This document shows positions 1 through 11,843 of a DNA stretch of 64,000 nt, in pieces (the stretch's first letter is position 1; the number at the start of each line of letters is the position of its first letter). Origin of the DNA: Neurospora tetraspora (lineage: Eukaryota; Ascomycota; Sordariomycetes; Sordariales; Sordariaceae); NCBI RefSeq assembly GCF_033439725.1, contig NW_026944388.1, positions 310,001-374,000 on the forward strand, in the 5' to 3' direction. The position numbers and the translations under genes were made by a program. The notes under the pieces were generated by a model, which saw nothing but the letters and a program-made list of their open reading frames with translations, did no database searches and was not told the DNA's origin.

Positions 1-2145
1 AAGTTGACTCTCGACAAAGGAAAATACGAGGAGGCCCTTGTTCTCACCCGCAAGGCCAGCAAGAGCGCAAAGGTCCAGGTCTCGTGGAACCATCTGATCG
101 ACTACCACATGAAGAACAAGCGTCTATCTGCCGCCATCAAGATCTACAACGAGATGAAGAAGCGCGCCCAGGTTCCAGACGCCAGGACTTACACCATTAT
201 CTTCCGAGGCTGCGCCATGAGCGAACACCCAAAGCAGGCAGTGGCAGAAGCCATCAAGATCTACCACAGCTTGCTCAGGAATGAGCGCGTCAAGCCAACC
301 ACGATCCATCTTAACGCCGTCCTCGAGACATGTGCCCGCGCCGGCGACCTGGACAGCATGTTCACGACAGTACAAACAGCCAACGAAAGCACACGCAAGC
401 CCGACAACCTGACCTATACAATCATCTTCAACGCCCTTCGCGCCCAATTCAACCCACGACTGTCACTCGATCGGGATCCGATGCAGCGCGACCAAGAAGA
501 TATCAACCGGGAGAAAAAAGAGGCTATCGACAGGGGCTTGCAAATATGGGAAGATGTACAGCGTCAATGGAAGAAGGCCAACCTCATGATCGATGAGGAA
601 ATAGTTTGTTCCTTTGGAAGGCTCCTGACCCTGGGTACCAAGGAAGACAACGAGAGAGTTTTTGAGCTTCTCTCCTCGACCATGCAGCTCCCCCGATTCC
701 ATGCTGGCGAGAAGGCAGCTGCCGAAGTGACCGCTAAGGCCGTAGACACAACCGCCACGTCAGTGGTCTCATCCGAAGCAGCCTCTCCAGAAGCCGCCCC
801 CTCAGAAGCACCACAAACAACACCAACAGAAACACCGACCGTCCAATCTACCGATGCGGTCAAGGAGGCCAAGGCTGAGAAGACACCCAAATTCGAGAGG
901 AAACCCAAATCCATCACCACCAGCCCCAGCCTCTACGCCAAACCAGGCAACAACACCCTCTCCCTAATCCTCTCCGTCCTCTCCAACACGCGCCGCACCT
1001 CCCTCGCCCAAAAGTACTGGGACCTGCTCACCTCCCCGCCCTACTCCATCAAGCCAGACAAGGACAACTACTTCCGCTACTTACGCGTCCTCCAAATCGG
1101 CCGTGGCTCCGCCGCCACCGCGGCAGTCCTCCAGTCCATGCCCGCCGAGTTCATCACGCCCATGATACTCAAGACCGCCTTCACGACATGCATCCGCGAC
1201 GAGCTGAACCCGCACGCCTTTTCCCCGCACGCCTGCACCATTTTTGATGTAATGACCAAGAAGACCCGCTATCCGGACGCCATCGCCATGCGTCTCTTCC
1301 TCCAATCGGCCCAGGGAAATTTCCGACACATCAAGAAGATGGCCGAAACCGACCCCTTGGGGTCCCGCCAGGCAATGGGCAAACAAATCATCCTGGCCCT
1401 AGACGAAATGTGGCAACCGTATCGGATCATGGTAAACCAATACTCGTACCCGATCGGCAGTCGGGTACAAGCCCAGAGCCCGGAAGACGCGTGGAAGGCT
1501 ACAAGAGCGCACATGTCCGAGTGCGTGGTCACGGCTCGACGGATGATTAGCGCGCTGGATAAGGTCATGTTGAATAGCATGTGTCCCGACGACGCAGTCC
1601 TCAAAGTGCTGAAGCAGCGGAGGGTGATTTTGCAGAATATGGTGGAGCGGTACGTGGCCAAGGATGGGGATATGATGGGTAAGTGGAGGGAGAAGATGGT
1701 GGAGCGGTATGGGGAGGCGGGGTTGAAGAAACGTGAAGAAACACAAAGGGCGAGCGAGGAAAACTATGAGTTTGGTCAGCCGAAGCCTAACGAGTTTGAG
1801 AGGAATCTTAACAAGAAGAAGGAGGAGGCGGATGCGACTGCCGCCAAGGCAAAGTTTGAGAAGGAGCAAGCACAGCGACCCAAAGAGGAAGAGGAAGAAG
1901 ACGACGAGGACGACGAATGGGAAGAAATAACGACAAGTCGCTACCCCCCCAGAGACAAGACGAAGTATTTGAGGATCAAGTTGAGGAGGGAAGAGAGGAG
2001 GAGCCTCCCCAGGCAGCAGCCGCAGAGTAACAACAACAGCTCGTCGTCATGGTCGAGAGAGAGTCAGGGAAATAAATGGGAGAGGAACAATAGCCAGGAG
2101 GATAACTGGGGCAACAACAGCGGCTTCAGGAAATCCACCTGGTAA
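1..2145 (+). CDS. PPR-repeat protein, 5' end outside window
   Basis: The frame is open from base 1 to a TAA at 2143-2145 (714 residues visible). No ATG is needed at the left edge, so the gene starts upstream. The first 170 residues hold helical-pair repeats of the pentatricopeptide type: a WNHLIDYHMKNKRLSAAIKI segment, then PDARTYTIIFRGCA, then a repeat around residues 100-125 and KPDNLTYTIIFNALRA. An Ala/Pro/Thr-rich linker (about 240-300) leads to further helical sequence. The tail is highly charged and then Asn/Ser/Trp-rich (about 600-714). PPR proteins bind RNA, usually in mitochondria. Fungal relatives act in mitochondrial rRNA maturation or mRNA translation (for example Ccm1 or Pet309 types). 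Which one this is cannot be told without the N-terminus, and any import signal is out of view. Confidence 0.8.
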   Translation, partial: KLTLDKGKYEEALVLTRKASKSAKVQVSWNHLIDYHMKNKRLSAAIKIYNEMKKRAQVPDARTYTIIFRGCAMSEHPKQAVAEAIKIYHSLLRNERVKPTTIHLNAVLETCARAGDLDSMFTTVQTANESTRKPDNLTYTIIFNALRAQFNPRLSLDRDPMQRDQEDINREKKEAIDRGLQIWEDVQRQWKKANLMIDEEIVCSFGRLLTLGTKEDNERVFELLSSTMQLPRFHAGEKAAAEVTAKAVDTTATSVVSSEAASPEAAPSEAPQTTPTETPTVQSTDAVKEAKAEKTPKFERKPKSITTSPSLYAKPGNNTLSLILSVLSNTRRTSLAQKYWDLLTSPPYSIKPDKDNYFRYLRVLQIGRGSAATAAVLQSMPAEFITPMILKTAFTTCIRDELNPHAFSPHACTIFDVMTKKTRYPDAIAMRLFLQSAQGNFRHIKKMAETDPLGSRQAMGKQIILALDEMWQPYRIMVNQYSYPIGSRVQAQSPEDAWKATRAHMSECVVTARRMISALDKVMLNSMCPDDAVLKVLKQRRVILQNMVERYVAKDGDMMGKWREKMVERYGEAGLKKREETQRASEENYEFGQPKPNEFERNLNKKKEEADATAAKAKFEKEQAQRPKEEEEEDDEDDEWEEITTSRYPPRDKTKYLRIKLRREERRSLPRQQPQSNNNSSSSWSRESQGNKWERNNSQEDNWGNNSGFRKSTW

Positions 2146-3076
2146 ATGGATGGATGGGGTTGTTGTCCAAGTAGTTGCTGGATGAGTTGTTGATAGGTTG
2201 TTGTAAGTTAGTTCTGGATGATGAATGTGGGATGGATGTTCATCCGCTGTATATATATATATCCACATATGTTTCTACTGATTACCTTGATTCGTTTGGA
2301 CCGACATATATCAATGGTCAGAAATGTTTTGTTCGGTGTCCTTATTGTACTTCTTTTCTCGTAGGAGTAGTTAGTAGCTGCTGAGGTTTACGGACTGGTT
2401 GGTGTTGTTAATCGACTGACCACCTACCTACCCACCGTCATTCAGACTACTTCAGACTTCGGGTACCGCAATACGATATGCGTGGTATCATGATAGAACC
2501 CTTGTACTTGTTTGTACCATAGCTGACGGAAAGAAGGCAATGAACTGCATAGAGGCAGGAGTGATAGGATAACAACATCAATAGTTGATGCTTGAAAGCT
2601 CAATAATAATAACGCAGGCAGGACGCTTTTCCCTCTCGCCCTTATGTGAACGCTCCCTTAGAGACTCCCTTAGAGACAATGCATAAAGCACAGTTCGGCA
2701 CATCATCAATAGAAGACGGAAAACCTTCGCGCGCCCGCAGCATAGCATGTCAGTTACTTCTTTCTTTCTATAAATCCTGCTCTGCCGTCCTCTGCTCTGC
2801 TCTGCTTTCTGCTCTCTGCTCCCTAACTTTCTCCACTCTTCACCATTCCTCCTCCCCCTTTCCCCATCCCCATTCCCCATTCAGTTCCGCTCGGCAAAAC
2901 AAACAGAACTGCCCTTCCAACAAAAGTGACAATGCGTAATGACAATTTTTCGGTAAAAAAAAATAAAGAAGAGGTATCGTATCTGTGAGTACAAACTGAA
3001 TGGTACAACAACTACAACGAAAAACCCGCTTCCCTACCAACTACAAACCACCTCCCCTGACCCATCAACTCTATGC
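2146..3076. other. intergenic region between convergent genes
   Basis: This holds the 3' flanks of the PPR gene and of YAK1. It contains a CT-rich stretch with repeated CTCTG units near 2785-2825 and A-rich runs near 2955. No supported gene is seen. Confidence 0.6.
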
Positions 3077-6000
3077 TTAATGCCATGGACTTTGACCCTG
3101 ACCTCCACCACCACCGCTACCACCCATAAACCCTTCCTCCAACGTTCTCTCCTCCAAGTTCCTGATGAAGTCGCGGTTGTTACCTTGGGCCCGTCCAGAC
3201 TGCTGAGCGCGGCTTCCCCTCCTCGGCATCCTCTGGCTTGGCTGCGAGTCCATTCCCGCGAGACCGTCTGGTGGCGGCGGGTAGTAGGCCGGACTGGGCT
3301 GCAGACGGATGGGCTGGGTGGGGTCGAGATGGCTCGCGACGCGCTGGATGGACACGGGAATACCACTTTGCTGCTGCTCCATTGTCGAAGACCGTTGCCT
3401 CTGGCGGGCCGCCGCTGCCGCTTGTTGCTGGGCGTACAGACTCGACTGGGACACACCCGAGTAGTTCGCTGGAGGCATCTGTACTTGCGGTACCTGCTGC
3501 TGCGGTTGTTGGGGCATGCCTTGTTGAGGGTATGCGCCTTGCTGAGAGCCGTATGGAGGAGGCGCGCTAGCGTGACTGCTGCTGCCGCTAGGAGCGTACA
3601 TGTTGTTGGGTGTGGAATACAAGGGCGGCGGTTGCGCATGGGCCTGCTGGGGATACTGCTGTCCAGTGGCCATCGACCCGTAAGGGTTTTGGGCTTGGTT
3701 TGCGGCAATGGCGTTGGCTTGGGCTTGTTGCGCCTTTTGCTTGCTGAACGCCTCGGCCTGTATTTGCTGTTGAGTTCCTGGGGCTGGTGATCTGTTGAGC
3801 GAACTTGACTTGAGGTTCATCGGCGGCACAAATGGTCCAGTGAACTTGGACTGGGTGATGAAAGGATGTAGCTTCGCTTGTTGAGGCGACCATCTTTCCA
3901 ACGGATTGATCGTCAATAGACCCCTAACGAAATCGATGAATGCGATACGGTTGTTCATTTCTAGGACGTTGTCAGTTTTCAGAGCACAGAGACAGCGAAT
4001 ACGCTTAACTCACCTCGATCGATCTCCGACTGCTTCATGTTCTTCCTCGGCATCGGGTACGTCTTGATAATCTCGGGCAGCGTGCTGGCCTGGAAGTACT
4101 TCTTGCTAGGTTGTTCCTTCGTGCCATGCTCCCGAGAGTATTGCTCCATAGACTTCAGATGGTAAGTTTTCCTGCCGAATTCATCTTGCCTCTTCTCGAA
4201 GAACTCTCCTGCCTGCTTGCCCATCTCGATCATCCAGTTTGGAGGATTTCCTAGCATCTCGACAATTCGTGACACCTGGTTGTACTCGGAAGAACCGGGG
4301 AAGAGGGGAAGACCCAGGAATAGCTCGACCACAATGCATCCCAAAGACCACATATCAATGGCCGAAGAGTAAGGCAAACCAAGCAACACCTCAGGTGATC
4401 GGTAGAATCTGGACTGGATGTACGTATAGACAGTCTGCCGTTCGTCGCAAGCGGATCCGAAATCGATAATCTTGATGATTGGGCTCTCGAGGTTTTTCAG
4501 AAGAATGTTCTCGGGTTTCAGGTCGCAATGGATCAGTCTCGCCTTGTTGAGCAGGGAAAGCCCATTCAGCAGCTGCTGCGCAAAGACGCGGACCAGTGTC
4601 GTGCTCAAGCCTCGGAATTGGTTTTGCTTGATAAGCTCGTATAAGTTGACACTAAGCAACTCGAATACCAAGCACAAGTGTTGCCGATGAATGAAGGTAT
4701 CTTTTAGACGTAAAAGATGGTGGTCGTCATTCTTGTCGAGCTTTGTATTGAGCTGAAAGGGAGGTTAGCGCGCGTCGCACACAAGTCAACAAGGCGGGGA
4801 ACAAACCAAATCCAAAACAGACACTTCCATCATGCTCTGATTGAAGTAAGCTGTTCGGTTCTTGATAACCTTGACCGCAACGACTTCTTGTGTTTTCAGG
4901 TTCTGGCATTTTACGACCTGGCCAAAGGTACCCTGGCCAAGGACGTCGAGAATCAGGTAGCGGTTCCTGGTACGATCATGTGAGTGACTGCTTCTCGACT
5001 CGTGGTGGGCAGCAACATACTTATGACCAGCCTCCTCCGAGCCCAGGATATCGTTTACATAGAGGATATAATCGCTGTCCTCATTATCATAGCCGTCGTT
5101 CTTCACTCCCTTGCTAGGCTTGGTAAGAACGCGCCGAGGGTTCCTAGACGACTCGTACTTGAAGCCGGGGTTGCATATTCGGTAAGTGGCAGGAAGGTGA
5201 ACTGTTAGCGCTTGGAGGGGCTACCGTGGTTCGTTAGCAAGCTGCCCAAAGCCATTCCTCACACAACTTGTACATACACTGATGAAGCCGCCTTCCGGGT
5301 TAGCTCGTCGATGAGCCGGTTGCTTATTAATCTTTGGTCGTAGGTCCTGGGGTCCTCGTATTTTCCTAAACTCGGGGACTGGGGTCTTATCGGGCATGGG
5401 CATCTGTTGCGACTGAGAGTTCATGCGCCTTGGCGGCGACTTGGGGTCCATATAAGAGCCGTCCATGGTAGAGCTGACGGCCGAGTTTGGATAGCTGTGG
5501 TCGAGTTGAGCGGGTGCGTATGGGTTGATGGGGGGAAGCTGTTGGGATGCTTGACGGCTGGAGTAGTAGGGGTTCTGTTGCTGTTGCTGCTGTTGTGGTT
5601 GCGGCGGGGCATATTCGGTCGGTCGCGTAGGGGATTGACGTTGGGCGGGGGAGAATTGGCTTCCCTTGGGGTATTGGGAGGCAGGCGAGAGAGCTTCCAT
5701 GGGCGAGTATCGCTGCGCGGCAGCAGATGGCTCTTGGGACGTACTGAGGCTGGCCGGGCGACCACCGGAGAGGGAGTGATGCGGCCTCAGGGGGTACTTG
5801 ATGGTAGGGTTCTGGGACGAGTATGGATCATGGGCATCCTGCATGGCGACGTCCCCGTTGGCGTCGCGCGACTGGGACGACGTCATTGGGGAAATTGAGG
5901 AGGACTGTGGTTGCGCGCTTGGGTTCAGGCCGGCCTGGTACGGATCATACTTGAATCCGGCCGGCGGCTGCTGCTGCGCCTGGACCGGGCCGTTGTTGGT

Positions 6001-6102
6001 GTAGTCTCTGGGGGACATGGACATTTGGCCGGAGCCGTTGTTGTATCTCCTGGACGAGCCGCTGGCGGCAGAGTCGGAGTATGGTTGCCATTGCTGCTCC
6101 AT
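3077..6102 (-). CDS. YAK1: YAK1-type DYRK-family protein kinase
   Basis: Exons on the minus strand are 6102-5278, 5220-4807, 4752-4014 and 3960-3077 (953 residues). All three introns have GT..AG ends and CTAAC/CTGAC-like branch sites. The N-terminal 275 residues are Q/P/S-rich and disordered. The kinase domain begins near residue 363 with GQGTFGQVV. It has HCDLKPEN (about 488), DFGSA (about 510) and the DYRK activation-loop YTY (about 522-524) followed by IQSRFYRSPE. A 'NIR'-like segment just before the kinase (DYILYVNDILG) is typical of YAK1. The C-terminus is again Q/P/A-rich. YAK1 is a growth-inhibiting, stress- and nutrient-responsive Ser/Thr/Tyr kinase downstream of PKA/TOR, acting in cytoplasm and nucleus. 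The ATG at 6102 is the first in frame of the open N-terminal exon. Confidence 0.95.
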
Positions 6103-9100
6103 GGCTGCTGGCAGGGCGAAGGCCAGCTCGCAGAACGGACTCGGGGCTGTTGTTTGGTGTGGTTTGGCAGTGGACTCTGTTGTCGTCGCGAGAGGGGGAG
6201 GAGAGGGAGGTTTGAAGCTTTCGAAGACGACGGACTCGGGTCGCTGGCTGGTGGCAGGTCACAAGTGTGGGCCTGATGATGGAGGTGCGGGCCGCGGACT
6301 GCCTGCTTGGGTGGTGCAGTGACTGCAGTGGGTGGTGGCTACCTAGACTCTGTACCTAGCTGGCAGGTAAGGTGAGGGAGAGGGCAAAGCGCAAGGAGCA
6401 AAGCGGGCCAAGCGGTGCCAAGGCGCTGCGAATAAACCTACTCTCTCCGGTAGGAATGCCAAGTAATAATCCCTGGTAACTAAAAAGTCGAGGTCCGAAA
6501 TGTCCTTCCTTTCAGCTCGGGCAGTAAAGCTGTCTGTGTCTGGTGGATTAGACGCGTGCGTTGGGTTGGACGACTGAGACGGACGGGCAGAAAGAGACGG
6601 GAAAGAGGGTTTGGGGCCGTTGGCTGTCCGGGCCGGACACGGGCAGGGTTCAGTTGGAAAGGTAGGTCGCAGGTAGGAGGGAGAGACACCAGTGAAATGA
6701 GCCTCGCTTGCTTCTCCAGCTGTACGATAGAAGGAGATACGTCGGAGAATGCAGGAGGAAGACGAGGACGAGGACGAGGCAGTGAGCAAGCAGTCACGCC
6801 CGAAAAGGCTGGACCTACGCAGAGTACGGCAGGGAAATCGCAGTCGTTCGCAACCATGTGCAGAAACAACGGGACTTGGGCTGAGACCGATCCGTAGGCG
6901 GTTGTTCCGATTGCTCGTGATAGTCAGTGGATTTCTGTGTCTATTCAAGGATTCCCGTCGTTATGGTGAGGTATGCATGAAATGGTTGGTGAGAGTCTGG
7001 CTCCAGTGTCATGTCAAATGGAGCCCTTAGTTCTGACGACGACGACGACGACGGCGCTGAAGTTCGAGACTCCCGCGTCGAGAGCCTTCAAGTTCACTGT
7101 TAAAACTGTCCAGGAATTGGAATTGCCCTTCAATGGATGCAACAGATGCAGTGCAGATAGCCTGTTCCTGGCCTGGCCTGATTGATTGTTCGAACCGTCC
7201 GCGCTTCATGTGCACCTTGTCTTGTGTCTTTCCAGTTTGAGAAGGATCGCTCGTTGTGGGCGTTGCAGCTGGGCTGAGTGCAGCGCAAGCGGTTGCGAGG
7301 TGTAACATCCTGGTCCAATGTCAGGTACGTTAGGCCGGTAGTACTAAAGTATAGTAGCCACTAACACCAACACCACCAGCAAACCATGAACGCCTGTCAC
7401 AACACGCCGAGTCAAAACGCCACCTTCTGGAGACTGCCAATCCATCTCCTCCCCACTTTCTCTGAATGTGTCAATGACCGGTATTATGAATGATCTCCAG
7501 TGGCCCGTTCTTCCTTGGTTGTTTGCAGCTCCAAGGGCCGACGATAACGTGCGCCAAGCTTTTTGTCCGATTATCACCAACTTGAAAAACCATGAAGCAC
7601 CCAACAGGTGCGAAGGAATGGAAATAAACCGAAATACAAACCGCAAAAGGGATGCGGTCGAGAAGCTGTCACGGTGTCAAACACCGTTGGTGCCAGAGGG
7701 CCACACTGCAAAGCAGCCACCAGGCTCGTCCACATCTTGTTCACAAGCGATCAGCAGTCCCTCCTCATTCAGCTCCTCTCCTCACCTTTCACGTTCACGA
7801 CGACCCCGCGATATTCATCCGTCCTGTTAAAAAAAGAGATTAGGTTAGGTAGTGGCAGGGGTTGATTGTTCGTTTTGAAGTGAACCCACCCGATGGACTG
7901 GAATCCTCGTGAATATCCCCGACGATGACGACGACGCTATCGTCCATGATTATCAGACTTGTTATACCGCTTCGACGCTTCACCACTCGAACAAACCAAA
8001 CAACCACCGACATGACCACCAACTGCACCAACAAGTTTACCCGTTGGGGAGGTTGACAGTTCTACTCACCTCAACTCTCGCAAGCAAATGCCCTACACCA
8101 TCAGGAACGATAAATGCGCATGTCATATGAGCTTGGTTGTGGCCGCGTGGACCGACCAATGACTCTTTCAAACGCCCGCACCGCTTCTGACGAGCTGGAG
8201 GTGGGAACCCGCTGCCTTCCTGACCCGATCGAGACGTTTTAGATTCCCTTTTGACAATACTTTATGAGGTTTTCCGAGTACTAAATACTCTACGGGATTG
8301 TAGAGGTACGCACCCCCCATCAATTCTTCCCCAGCCCAGCTCCCCTCTGGTCACCGTTCCTGGTCCATCATATGTCTCGTTTCAACCACATTACCAATTT
8401 ACATCAACCATATCCATCCATATGGGACGAGACAAAATGGTCAAGACAACCCAAAACGATATTACCTCAGTTCTTCTCCCCGACATATTGAGATTTCGCG
8501 CATTGCGTGTAACATGTGAGATTGGCATGGATGGTTGATCATTCGGTTCATGGATCGATTGGGATTGGGCATCAACTTGTTGCTGTCCAAAGGCCCAGAA
8601 AGGATGCGACATCCACGACCAGTAACAACCCTAACCCTGGTAAGCGCCCATGGTTGCATCACATCCCTCCGGGGCTTGTTCAGTTGGAAGCGCTCAGCTC
8701 CTCTGGGCTATTCATCGGAAATAAACAAATTGAAGGTCCTTGGTTTGCCGGTCCAACTTCATGGAGGAGTGTTCAGGTAACTATCGGGTTAGTTCTTGAA
8801 TGTTTGCCTTCAGATGCAGGCAAAGCTAATGGCTAAAGGTGAACCGTAAGACATGAACCACAGCCGCGTGCTCAGCAGGACATCAGTCTGTACCGATATC
8901 ACCACATGGTCAAAACCCACGTGCGAGACCCCAAAAGGAACGGAATGGCTTTGCCCTTGCCGTCTCGACCCGCCCCTTTTACCTATTGCCTGATTTCCAC
9001 GCGTGGCATACGGAATTTAGGTCTCGTTATGATCGGACGATCTCCGACTCCATCTTCCGTCTTATAACAAACCAACCGTCCCTGCCGGTGGTTACCAACG

Positions 9101-10101
9101 ACACCTGGATCGAGACCAAGAGCTCTAAACCTTGACTGATAGGCTTCTTGATGGCCAACTCCGTGTACGAGCCAGTAGAAGTCCGCCTCTTTATTTACTC
9201 AAGTCCTTCAAGGGTATAGCGTACATTTTGAAGGACATGATGCTACGTGAGATGAAATCGCATACCGGAAAACGCAACGTGGAAAATGGGTATCTGTAAA
9301 GAAACATCCAAAGGCCCACGAGTACAAAGTGGTAGGAAACGCGCAATGGGTATATCGGAAGAAAAGATGCCGCCTTGAATCTCGCGTACACATCGAGATG
9401 AAATGCTGAAGGAGACGAAGTTGAAATGCCGCCAAAGGGAAGAAGAAATCTTGTCGTAATGCATTCTGGTAAAAACCTCGAACTGACTTAACTTGAGTGA
9501 AATCCGGTATCCAGCGCTGGAAACATTTTGGAAACATATCATCAGGAAGACGAGAGAGAAAGACCTAGCAAACTTAAGAGAGTAGAGTAAGATAAGACGT
9601 TTCGATCGTAGCTTAAGAAAAGAGGAGAGAAAACCGAAGGAAATTACACAAAACCCAAACGGAGAAGAACTTGCAGAAAGAACCATTGGCCCGTGGGAAT
9701 CACTCAAGAGAAACGAAGATAGAGAGAAGAAAGCGCGAGAAAGAAAACGCATTCGAAACTTGACAGGTGAGAGATAAAAGAAAAAAGGAAGAGCAGTGAG
9801 TGATACATGAGACCAGAGAAATAAAGAAGGCAGGCTCCCAAATTCCCAACAAAATGACTTCCAGTTCCAAAATCCAGTCCTTGATCAACCGGACTTGAGC
9901 GAGAGCTTCTCTCCATCCTGGACGTGTGAAAAAGAACCACCCCAACTTGAATGCAGCCGCAAAGCCTCCCACCTCTAGTTGGAGCTGAGAAAGCCATTAA
10001 CTTTTCCACCACATAGCAAAGGCGTTTCAATAGTACGGAAAAGAGACGTGGCCCACGCTGTGACCGCTAGCAAGCAACTGCTCACCAAGCCTTTTAGGCT
10101 T
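6103..10101. other. 4-kb gene-free stretch: YAK1 5' flank and PUB1 3' flank
   Basis: Open frames here are short, mutually overlapping and of shadow-like composition, and none shows a domain. It holds a GAC-repeat (about 7035-7050) and a GA-rich plus strand at about 9540-9840, which is pyrimidine-rich on the PUB1 sense strand. A long 5' leader for YAK1 is plausible but not shown. Confidence 0.55.
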
Positions 10102-11843
10102 CTAGCCCTGGTAACCACCAAACCCATTGCCAAAGTTCTGGGCTGGGGACGGCTGGTTCCACTGGGCGTTGGGACCGGGCTGACCACGGCCATAACCACC
10201 AGCGCTCGGCGGGCCGTTGTAACCCATCTGGGAGCCGTAGCCGGCAGGTGACTGAGCCTGAGGGCCGTTGTAGTTACCTTGCTGGCCTGGGTAGGAGTCT
10301 ACTTTGTGCGTTAGCGGCTGACATGTAGGAACCAGTTCACCGAGTCAAGACTCACTGCCATAGTTGTTAAAGTAGGTCGAGGGAGTGCCGGGGTAACCAG
10401 GTGTCTGGGCACTCTGAGGACTGTAGGGCTGGTTGGGGTCGAACTGTTGAGGGTTGGGCGTCTTGTCCTTGCCCCACTACGCATGAAAAGTCAATAATGT
10501 CCCCGTCCGAGATCAAGGGAAATCACTTACGCTGCACTTCAAAGGCCGACCATTGACCTGATACCCGTTAAGCTGGCAGATCGCCATGGCAGCGTTCTCA
10601 TGAGTATCCATCTTGATGAACGCAAAGCCGCGGTCGGCCTGGAAACGAGACTCGACAACGTAGCCGAAGTTCTGGAAAAGAGGCACGAGGTCGTTCTGAG
10701 TGGTGTAAGGGGTCAAGTTGCCGACATAGCAGGTCGTCTGCCAGGCAGGGGTCTGGGCGACGATCATGTCATAACTGTGAACTCCGTGGGTAGGGAAGTG
10801 GTGGTGTCCATAAGGAGTAGTGGGAGTAAGACCCATCTGCTGCATGGCTTGCTGTTGGGCAATCGAAGGCTGACCCTTCTGGTTGGCCCAGTTGCAACGG
10901 ATGGCACGAGATCCGAGCCATTCGCCATCCATAGAGCTCAGAGCCTTCTCAGCATCGGGGCGGTCACGGAAAGCAACGAAGCCATAGCCGCGGGAGCGAC
11001 CGGTCTTCATGTCCCACATGACACGAGCCTCGGAGACGGAGCCAAAGGCAGAGAAAGCCTGAAGCAGAACCTCGTCGTTGACTTCGTTGGAGAGATCGCC
11101 GACAAAGATGTGGAAGTGGCCCGAAGTATCCTCCTTGTTCTGGTTGTTGGACTGGTAGGCCCAGTTGACACGGATTTCCTGCATGGTTTCTGGTGGTCAG
11201 CTCTGCGCTATGGGATCGTGGTCAAAGGATCGTAGTATAGAATGGGGAAGACATACGGATTGGTGCACACGGCGACCGTTAAGCGTCTGCATAGCACGCT
11301 CAGCCGCACCGGGGTCATCATACTCGACGAAGCCGTAGTTGTAGCCCTTTTGCTGTTGTGCATCCTGGACTGTTAGCGGAATGTCTTGGGCCTCAAGGAC
11401 TCGAACTGACAGCCTCAACAGGCCGATGTGAAAAATGAACTAACTCGCGGCTGCTCGGAGCCAGGTTTACCCACGTTCTTGTCGGGAATGATTTTGACGT
11501 TCTGGACATGGCCAGTAGTCTCGAAAATCTGTCTCAAGACGTCCTCGGTGACGCGGGGGTCGAGGCCGCCAACATAGAGAGCGCGCTTGTTGGGCTCGGG
11601 GGCGGCGCGGCGGCCGAAGGGGTTGCCGGCGCTGGTGGGCGACATGATGCCGCTCGTATCACCGTTCCCACCCATGGGCGACGTAATCGCCGTAGGGATG
11701 GGATTGGTGTTTTGCGGGATGTGCAGCGGCGGGGGAGGCATGTGTGCGGGATTCGAGTTGTTGTTTTGACCGTTCTCGTAGCCGGGCGCACCTGCGTTTG
11801 GTTGAGGAGGTCCGGTGGTGGGAGGCGGGCCAGCGTCAGCCAT
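10102..11843 (-). CDS. PUB1: PUB1/TIA-1-type RNA-binding protein, three RRMs
   Basis: Exons are 11843-11475, 11364-11257, 11178-10531, 10476-10356 and 10298-10102 (480 residues). RRM1 starts at KRALYVGGLDPRV (about 86) and crosses two introns, with GYNYGFVEYDD as RNP1. RRM2 starts at HFHIFVGDLSNEV with RNP1 RGYGFVAF. RRM3 starts at TTCYVGNLTPYT with RNP1 RGFAFIKM. The tail is Gly/Gln/Tyr/Asn-rich and ends GFGGYQG, a prion-like low-complexity region. This order (P/N-rich head, three RRMs, Q/G tail) matches yeast Pub1 and animal TIA-1. Those proteins bind U-rich mRNA, stabilise or repress messages and enter stress granules. Introns 1 to 4 all have matching phases. Confidence 0.93.

Noticed and set aside
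6343-6948. 201-codon minus-strand frame upstream of YAK1
   Set aside because: Its composition is Ser/Pro/Arg-rich and shadow-like, it overlaps other frames, and it has no domain or splice partner. It is more likely YAK1 promoter or leader.
9243-9752. 169-codon minus-strand frame 3' of PUB1
   Set aside because: The Phe/Leu/Ser-rich product simply reflects a pyrimidine-rich DNA strand.
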